Assembly (NCBI GenBank): GCA_964495505.1 | Contig: CAZBVM010000026.1 | Coordinates: 1-7,926, forward strand | Reading direction: 5' to 3' | DNA length: 7,926 bases | DNA from: JACPHB01 sp964495505 | Lineage (GTDB): Bacteria > Patescibacteriota > Minisyncoccia > UBA10092 | Part shown: positions 4,961 through 7,926 of the stretch, piece after piece | Layout of the letters: every line of letters begins with the position of its first letter | Position numbering within the stretch: the stretch's first letter is position 1 | Program-made: the position numbers and the translations under genes | Notes under the pieces: generated by a model | The model's database searches: none | Told to the model about the DNA's origin: nothing | Seen by the model: only the letters and a program-made list of their open reading frames with translations

Positions 4961-4996
4961 AAAAAAACGCCCCATTGATTTTAGGGGCTTTATTTT
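4961..4996 (+). terminator. Intrinsic terminator of the aminotransferase gene
   Basis: GCCCC (4969-4973) pairs with GGGGC (4984-4988), followed by TTTATTTT and preceded by an A-run. The same 5' arm, extended to CGCCCCATT (4968-4976), can instead pair with AATGGGGCG (5010-5018), which begins the downstream tRNA-like region. Confidence 0.75.
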
Positions 4997-5031
4997 GTAA
5001 ATTTAAAATAATGGGGCGCTTAGTTTATTCA

Positions 5032-5139
5032 CCCGCCCATCTTTATACGCGCGCTTAGCTCAGTGGCAGAGCGACTGTTTTACACACAGTAGGTCGGGGG
5101 TTCGATACCCTCAGCGCGCATTTTAAAAAGATGGGCGGG
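5032..5139. repeat. 13-bp perfect inverted repeat flanking tRNA-Val
   Basis: CCCGCCCATCTTT (5032-5044) and AAAGATGGGCGGG (5127-5139) are exact reverse complements and enclose the whole tRNA-Val gene with only 4 and 6 spare bases. The architecture parallels the tRNA-Arg insertion near the left end of the window, although the arm sequence differs. Confidence 0.8.
5049..5120 (+). tRNA. tRNA-Val (anticodon TAC)
   Basis: This is a complete cloverleaf of 72 bases. Acceptor GCGCGCT/AGCGCGC pairs 7/7. The D-stem is GCTC/GAGC with loop AGTGGCA. The anticodon stem ACTGT/ACAGT is perfect, with loop TTTACAC and anticodon TAC at 5081-5083. The variable loop is AGGTC, and the T-arm GGGGG/CCCTC has one G-U pair and loop TTCGATA. 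Discriminator A120 (5120) is the expected Val base. CCA is not encoded. Confidence 0.95.
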
Positions 5140-5192
5140 CAAGCCGAGAAGGTAATAGGTTCGAATCCTATGTCGCCCATTACCACCGTCTA

Positions 5193-5221
5193 TTGACACA
5201 ATAAAGATAAGGGGTTATAAT
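5193..5221 (+). promoter_or_regulatory. Full-consensus sigma70 promoter
   Basis: TTGACA (5193-5198), a 17-base spacer and TATAAT (5216-5221) match the consensus at every position. The predicted start is near 5228, leaving a leader of about 45 bases that contains a four-codon mini-frame (ATG at 5237, TAA at 5249) and AGGGG (5260-5264) as ribosome-binding site for the gene at 5273. Confidence 0.9.
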
Positions 5222-5272
5222 AGAAAAATTAGGTCCATGGGCTCTTTTTAAATATAAATAGGGGAAAACCGG

Positions 5273-5533
5273 ATGACGCTAGATAAAGAAAAAATAGAGA
5301 CATTAGAGCGTCTTTTAGCTAAAGAAATTCAAGCGGTTGCCGATTTACTTAAAGAAAATGAAAGGCTTGAAACGGAGTTGGAAACTACTCAAGCTAACCT
5401 TGACAAGGCGTTGGATGCTTTAAGTAAATGCCGCAAAAAACTAGGTATAGAAAATAAAATTTGCTGTAACCGCGATGAAGCAATGGTAGTATACAGCGAA
5501 GTAGATATGAGTGAGATAGTGGGGAGCAAATAA
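5273..5533 (+). CDS. Small coiled-coil protein of unknown function
   Basis: This 86-residue protein is not recognised. Residues about 3-58 have a strong heptad pattern with leucines and acidic/basic pairs (for example LERLLAKEIQAVADLLKENE at 11-30), predicting a long parallel coiled coil. The C-terminal part is different, with C53, a C64-C65 pair and a short hydrophobic patch MVVYSEVDMSEIV (71-83) that could be a binding tail. There is no signal peptide or membrane segment. It has its own perfect promoter, a ribosome-binding site (AGGGG, eight bases before the ATG) and a terminator whose loop holds the TAA stop, so it is an isolated and probably strongly expressed gene. It could be a scaffold, adaptor or nucleoid-associated protein; none of this is shown. 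Confidence 0.82.
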   Translation: MTLDKEKIETLERLLAKEIQAVADLLKENERLETELETTQANLDKALDALSKCRKKLGIENKICCNRDEAMVVYSEVDMSEIVGSK

Positions 5534-5550
5534 GCTCCCTATTTATTTTC
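5521..5550 (+). terminator. Intrinsic terminator overlapping the coiled-coil gene's stop
   Basis: GGGAGC (5522-5527) pairs with GCTCCC (5534-5539) around the loop AAATAA, which contains the stop codon, followed by TATTTATTTTC. The last coding bases thus form the 5' arm of the terminator. Confidence 0.8.
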
Positions 5551-5566
5551 TTTTCTTCCCGTGAAA

Positions 5567-5596
5567 CCCCGCAAAACTTCTAATAGAAGTGCGGGG
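5567..5596 (-). terminator. Hairpin downstream of the Xer gene, probable terminator
   Basis: CCCCGC (5567-5572) pairs with GCGGGG (5591-5596), and ACTTC (5576-5580) with GAAGT (5586-5590), with an AAA bulge and loop TAATA. It lies just past the 3' end of the minus-strand recombinase gene. Only three U follow the stem on that strand, so termination may be weak. Confidence 0.55.
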
Positions 5597-5610
5597 CAAG
5601 CGCCTTTTGA

Positions 5611-6510
5611 TTATTTTTTTGACCGTCGTCTAATATCATGGAAAGTTTGGTGAATCTCCCTTAGTTGTTTGTCGGTTATGTGAGTATAAATTTGGGTAGT
5701 GGTGATATTGGAGTGGCCCAAAAGCGCCTGCACCGAACGGATATCGGCGCCGTTTCTAAGCAAATCGGTGGCGAAGCTATGGCGCAATGTGTGGACGGTA
5801 ACCTTTTTACTAATGCCGGCTTTGGCGGCATAATGTTTTACCAGTCGCTCAATACTTCGGCTTGTCAGACGTAAATTTTCGGCTTTTGCTGGATTTTTTG
5901 TTTGTCTAATAAACAGCGCTTCATCTGCGTCTTCTCTTTTTTCTAAATAATTTTTAAGCGCTTCTTTGGCGGTGTCAGAAAGAAAAACCAAGCGGACTTT
6001 ATCGCCCTTACCGCGGACTGGAAGTTCTCCGGATTTCAGATTTAGCGAATCTCGATTTAAACCACAAAGCTCTGAAACCCGAAGACCGGTAGAAAATAAA
6101 AGTTCCAAAATCGAGCGATTGCGCAGAGCTTTAAATGAGTCCTCTTTCGGCGCGCCTAAAAGCCGCTCCAGTTCATTTTCTTCAAGAAATATCACCTGCC
6201 GCTCGGATTGCTTGCCCAATTCAATTTTGTCCGCTGACAGGGTCTCAATGTCGCGCTTTGCTAAATATTTTAAAAAATTCCTTAAGGCAATCAAATAATA
6301 ATTTTGAGTATTCTTTTTGAGCGATTGCCGATTAAGCCATAAACGATATTGACGAACCAAGTCCTGCGAAATCTGGCTTGGTTTTGATATTTTTGAATAC
6401 TCTAAAAATTTCTTCAGATACCGCTCATAATTCACCCGCGTCTTAATAGATCGATTTTTCTCTATTTCCAAATGGTCCAGATAATCGTTTAAGAGTTTTT
6501 TAATATCCAC
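5611..6510 (-). CDS. xerD: Xer-type tyrosine site-specific recombinase
   Basis: This 299-residue recombinase is the size of chromosomal XerC/XerD. The N-terminal SAM-like core-binding domain spans about 1-85 and the catalytic domain about 108-290. The full catalytic set is visible: R144 (TGLRVSEL), K168 (GKGDKVR), H240 and R243 (HTLRHSFAT), H266 (LLGHSNI) and the nucleophile Y275 (TTQIYTH). Xer proteins resolve chromosome dimers at dif near the terminus; one gene is enough in single-recombinase bacteria. The symbol is a family assignment: XerC, XerD or an integrase cannot be separated by eye. Start is GTG 6510, with no Shine-Dalgarno but an extended -10 ending seven bases upstream, suggesting a leaderless mRNA. 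No attachment site or cargo genes are seen beside it. Confidence 0.9.
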   Translation of the reverse strand: MDIKKLLNDYLDHLEIEKNRSIKTRVNYERYLKKFLEYSKISKPSQISQDLVRQYRLWLNRQSLKKNTQNYYLIALRNFLKYLAKRDIETLSADKIELGKQSERQVIFLEENELERLLGAPKEDSFKALRNRSILELLFSTGLRVSELCGLNRDSLNLKSGELPVRGKGDKVRLVFLSDTAKEALKNYLEKREDADEALFIRQTKNPAKAENLRLTSRSIERLVKHYAAKAGISKKVTVHTLRHSFATDLLRNGADIRSVQALLGHSNITTTQIYTHITDKQLREIHQTFHDIRRRSKK

Positions 6511-6517
6511 GACTTAA

Positions 6518-6526
6518 ATTATGGCA
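6518..6526 (-). promoter_or_regulatory. Extended -10 of the Xer gene (leaderless mRNA)
   Basis: On the minus strand TGC followed by CATAAT (TGnTATAAT-like, 5/6 hexamer plus extension) lies seven bases before GTG 6510. The expected start site is at or next to the G of the start codon, so the message would have no 5' leader. Confidence 0.6.
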
Positions 6527-6586
6527 GAAAACATTTTCCGACGCAATTTCATTTGAGTTTTATATATATTAAAGATAGGATTAGAT

Positions 6587-7504
6587 ATGGTTAATATACG
6601 CGTGAAACATTTTATTGAATCGCAACAACTAAATCATCAAATCATATATAAGTTATTTCGTTTGGCTGATAAACTTGAGAAGGGGCCCGATCAATGCCTC
6701 AAGGGAAAAATAATGGTCTGCCTTTTCTACGAACCGAGCACCAGAACTCGATTTTCTTTTGAATCAGCAATGATAAAACTCGGCGGGAATGTCATATCCA
6801 CCGAAAACGCGCGAGATTTTTCTTCCGCCGCAAAGGGGGAAACTATTGAAGATACAATTCGGGTCGTAAATAATTATGCCGATGTTATCGTGTTACGACA
6901 TTATGAGATTGGATCTTCAAAACGCGCGGCGGCCGTTTCAAAAATTCCAGTTATTAACGCCGGGGACGGCGCCGGCCAACATCCAACTCAAGCTCTGCTC
7001 GATCTTTATACAATTCAGCGCGAGTTGGGTAGAATTGACAGCATTAAAATAGCGATGGTAGGCGATTTAAAATATGGCAGAACAGTTCGGTCGCTATCAT
7101 ATTTACTTAGTAAATATAAAAATATCGAAATATTTTTTGTGTCGCCAAATCCTCTGCGAATTGGAGATGATATTAAAAATTACTTACGTGAAAACAAGGT
7201 GCGCTATAGTGAACAAAAGCGATTGGAATCGGTGATAGATAAGGTTGATATTGTTTACCAAACCCGCATTCAAAAAGAGAGATTTTCAGATATAAAAGAG
7301 TATGAAAAATTTAAAAATGTTTATACAATCAACAAGAAAATCACGGAAAAAATGCGGCCTAAAGCTATTATCATGCATCCATTGCCGCGGGTAAATGAAA
7401 TATCTACAGAAGTGGATGCTCTGCCAAATGCCGCTTATTTTCGACAGACTTATTACGGCCTCCTTATTCGCATGGCCATTCTTAAGTTCTTACTAAAAAC
7501 GTAG
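6587..7504 (+). CDS. pyrB: Aspartate carbamoyltransferase catalytic chain
   Basis: This 305-residue enzyme condenses carbamoyl phosphate with aspartate to N-carbamoylaspartate, the first committed step of pyrimidine synthesis. The carbamoyl-phosphate loop EPSTRTRFSFE (49-59) holds S51, T52, R53 and T54, and K83 lies in the following loop with the usual lysine. GDGAGQHPTQALLDL (126-140) carries H132 and Q135. MVGDLKYGRTVRSL (157-170), TRIQKER (226-232) and MHPLPR (263-268) are diagnostic of PyrB over ornithine carbamoyltransferase. The length is normal and all key residues are present. AGGA (6577-6580) is six bases before ATG 6587. It is divergent from the Xer gene over 76 bases. No pyrI, pyrC or other pyrimidine gene is in the window, so it may work as an isolated step here. 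Confidence 0.95.
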   Translation: MVNIRVKHFIESQQLNHQIIYKLFRLADKLEKGPDQCLKGKIMVCLFYEPSTRTRFSFESAMIKLGGNVISTENARDFSSAAKGETIEDTIRVVNNYADVIVLRHYEIGSSKRAAAVSKIPVINAGDGAGQHPTQALLDLYTIQRELGRIDSIKIAMVGDLKYGRTVRSLSYLLSKYKNIEIFFVSPNPLRIGDDIKNYLRENKVRYSEQKRLESVIDKVDIVYQTRIQKERFSDIKEYEKFKNVYTINKKITEKMRPKAIIMHPLPRVNEISTEVDALPNAAYFRQTYYGLLIRMAILKFLLKT

Positions 7505-7505
7505 C

Positions 7506-7534
7506 TTTACGAAAAGTCCTCCTTGTGATATCAT
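7506..7534 (+). promoter_or_regulatory. Promoter giving a near-leaderless rpsO mRNA
   Basis: TTTACG (7506-7511, 4/6), a 17-base spacer and TATCAT (7529-7534, 5/6) with a TG two bases before the hexamer (extended -10). The ATG is nine bases past the -10, so the transcript should start within about three bases of it; no Shine-Dalgarno is present. Confidence 0.6.
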
Positions 7535-7543
7535 CTATAAGCG

Positions 7544-7810
7544 ATGCTAAAAACCAAGGAAAAAAAGAAAATAATAGAAAAAATCAAAATTCACGATACC
7601 GATACCGGTTCGGCCGAGGTTCAGGTCGGCATTTTAACCGAAGAAATTGAAAAACTAGCCAAACATTTAAAAAAACATGTAAAAGACAATCACTCGCGCC
7701 GCGGCCTTTTAGGCATGGTTTCAAAAAGAAAACAACTTTTAAACTATTTAGAAGAGACAAACGAGAAAAGATACAACAGTTTGGTTAAAAAATTAGAACT
7801 TAAAAAGTAA
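7544..7810 (+). CDS. rpsO: 30S ribosomal protein S15
   Basis: This 88-residue protein is bacterial S15, which binds the central domain of 16S rRNA early in small-subunit assembly. The family signature HDTDTGSAEVQVG (17-29) is followed by ILTEEIEKLAKHLKKHVKD (30-48), then HSRRGLLGMVSKRKQLLNYL (50-69), the rRNA-contact region. The length is exactly that of most bacterial S15 proteins. There is no ribosome-binding site, and the promoter lies nearly on the start codon, so the message is probably leaderless or translated through a non-Shine-Dalgarno route. A partial NYN-domain gene begins five bases after its stop, likely in the same operon. In many bacteria pnp follows rpsO; here it does not. Confidence 0.97.
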   Translation: MLKTKEKKKIIEKIKIHDTDTGSAEVQVGILTEEIEKLAKHLKKHVKDNHSRRGLLGMVSKRKQLLNYLEETNEKRYNSLVKKLELKK

Positions 7811-7815
7811 TTTGT

Positions 7816-7926
7816 ATGCCTATAATAAAACATAAAGACCAGAGAGTAGCGATTTTACTTGATGTTCAAAATCTTTATCACTCGGCAAAAAATCTTTATA
7901 ACGCCCGGGTTAATTTTAATGAAGTT
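7816..7926 (+). CDS. NYN/LabA-like domain protein, N-terminal fragment (runs off the window)
   Basis: Only the first 37 codons are in the window. They begin ATG CCT ATA and read VAILLDVQNLYHSAKNLYN at residues 11-29. The I-L-L-D-V-Q-N-L-Y segment, with its aspartate and asparagine, is the first strand and active-site end of the NYN (PIN-like nuclease) fold as found in LabA/DUF88 proteins, which often read IDxxNLYYSAKxLYGARVNF in CPR. NYN domains usually cleave RNA. The gene starts five bases after rpsO stops, so it is probably translationally linked and transcribed with it. The rest, including other acidic active-site residues, is outside the window. Confidence 0.8.
   Translation, partial: MPIIKHKDQRVAILLDVQNLYHSAKNLYNARVNFNEV

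Larger units (their letters stand above)
5009..5182 (+). pseudogene. Outer tRNA-like shell around tRNA-Val (degenerate or split tRNA)
   Basis: The 3' part is clearly tRNA-like: T-arm ATAGG/CCTAT with loop TTCGAAT (5155-5171), then acceptor strand GTCGCCC (5172-5178) and A5179. The 5' part, TAATGGGGCG (5009-5018), pairs with CGCCCATTA (5174-5182) apart from one bulged G, then reads CTTAGTTTA like a tRNA 5' end. CCCGC (5032-5036) and GCGGG (5135-5139) would be the anticodon stem, followed by a 15-base variable region with a small GCC/GGT stem, as in class II (Leu/Ser) tRNAs. The D-arm is too short to be normal, with only about 13 bases before the anticodon stem, and no anticodon can be assigned. 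It is probably a decayed tRNA; a functional split form is less likely. Confidence 0.45.

Noticed and set aside
4643..4975. 110-residue minus-strand frame over the end of the aminotransferase gene
   Set aside because: It is antisense to a well supported gene, and the other minus-strand frames over 3672-4591 are the same kind of shadow.
5966..6298. 110-residue plus-strand frame over the Xer gene
   Set aside because: It is antisense to a full set of tyrosine-recombinase motifs; the frames at 5665 and 6135 are likewise shadows.
5009..6510. Integrated element with Xer as integrase and the tRNA 3' remnant as attachment site
   Set aside because: The region between holds only one small gene, no second copy of the T-arm/acceptor sequence is seen past the recombinase, and the protein looks like a chromosomal Xer.
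6594..6609. CGTGAAACA near the start of pyrB as another parS site
   Set aside because: Only 11 of 16 bases match the consensus and it lies in coding sequence.
1..7926. CRISPR array
   Set aside because: No regularly spaced direct repeats were found; the repeats present are palindromes or isolated pairs.

Overview
The window looks like a piece of a small, AT-rich bacterial chromosome, most plausibly a Candidate Phyla Radiation (Patescibacteria) member, perhaps Parcubacteria. The reasons are a bacterial-type S15, short tightly packed genes, many small proteins of unknown function, CPR-style GC-rich palindromes between genes, and a reduced but mixed gene set (one Xer recombinase, a lone PyrB, a RocD-like aminotransferase, NYN, HIT and YraN proteins). 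The lineage is an inference; no rRNA or other strong marker is present.

Layout. 1-200: a complete tRNA-Arg(TCT) sits inside the anticodon loop of a second, interrupted Arg-like tRNA. 211-698: two overlapping small genes (DUF4258 and DUF2283), which resemble a toxin-antitoxin pair. 699-1035: no gene, a cluster of GC-rich hairpins, then a strong promoter. 1036-2247: a YdcF/DUF218-like protein and a HIT-family protein, separated by parS-like motifs. 2277-3041 (minus): a CDP-alcohol phosphatidyltransferase that converges on the HIT gene over a shared terminator. 3042-3187: a divergent intergenic region with an A/T palindrome and two inverted near-perfect parS sites. 3188-3592: yraN, with a 20-bp perfect terminator-like palindrome inside its reading frame. 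3593-3721: two tandem perfect DnaA boxes, an 11-bp palindrome and a promoter. 3722-4954: ornithine aminotransferase-like gene and its terminator. 5009-5182: a tRNA-Val(TAC) inside a 13-bp inverted repeat, itself enclosed by a tRNA-like outer shell. 5193-5550: a monocistronic coiled-coil protein gene with a consensus promoter and terminator. 5611-6510 (minus): a Xer tyrosine recombinase. 6587-7504: pyrB. 7544-7810: rpsO. 7816-end: a partial NYN/LabA-like gene.

Two themes stand out. First, tRNA genes are nested twice within palindrome-bearing, interrupted tRNA-like sequences; at the first locus the palindrome arms match a dispersed repeat elsewhere in the window. Second, parS-like sites (three at 15/16 to the ParB consensus), tandem DnaA boxes and a Xer recombinase occur within about 5 kb. 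This suggests an origin-proximal or chromosome-partitioning region, although dnaA, parA and parB are not in the window. Two genes (xerD-like and rpsO) appear to have -10 elements placed so that their mRNAs would be leaderless, while most others have Shine-Dalgarno sequences.
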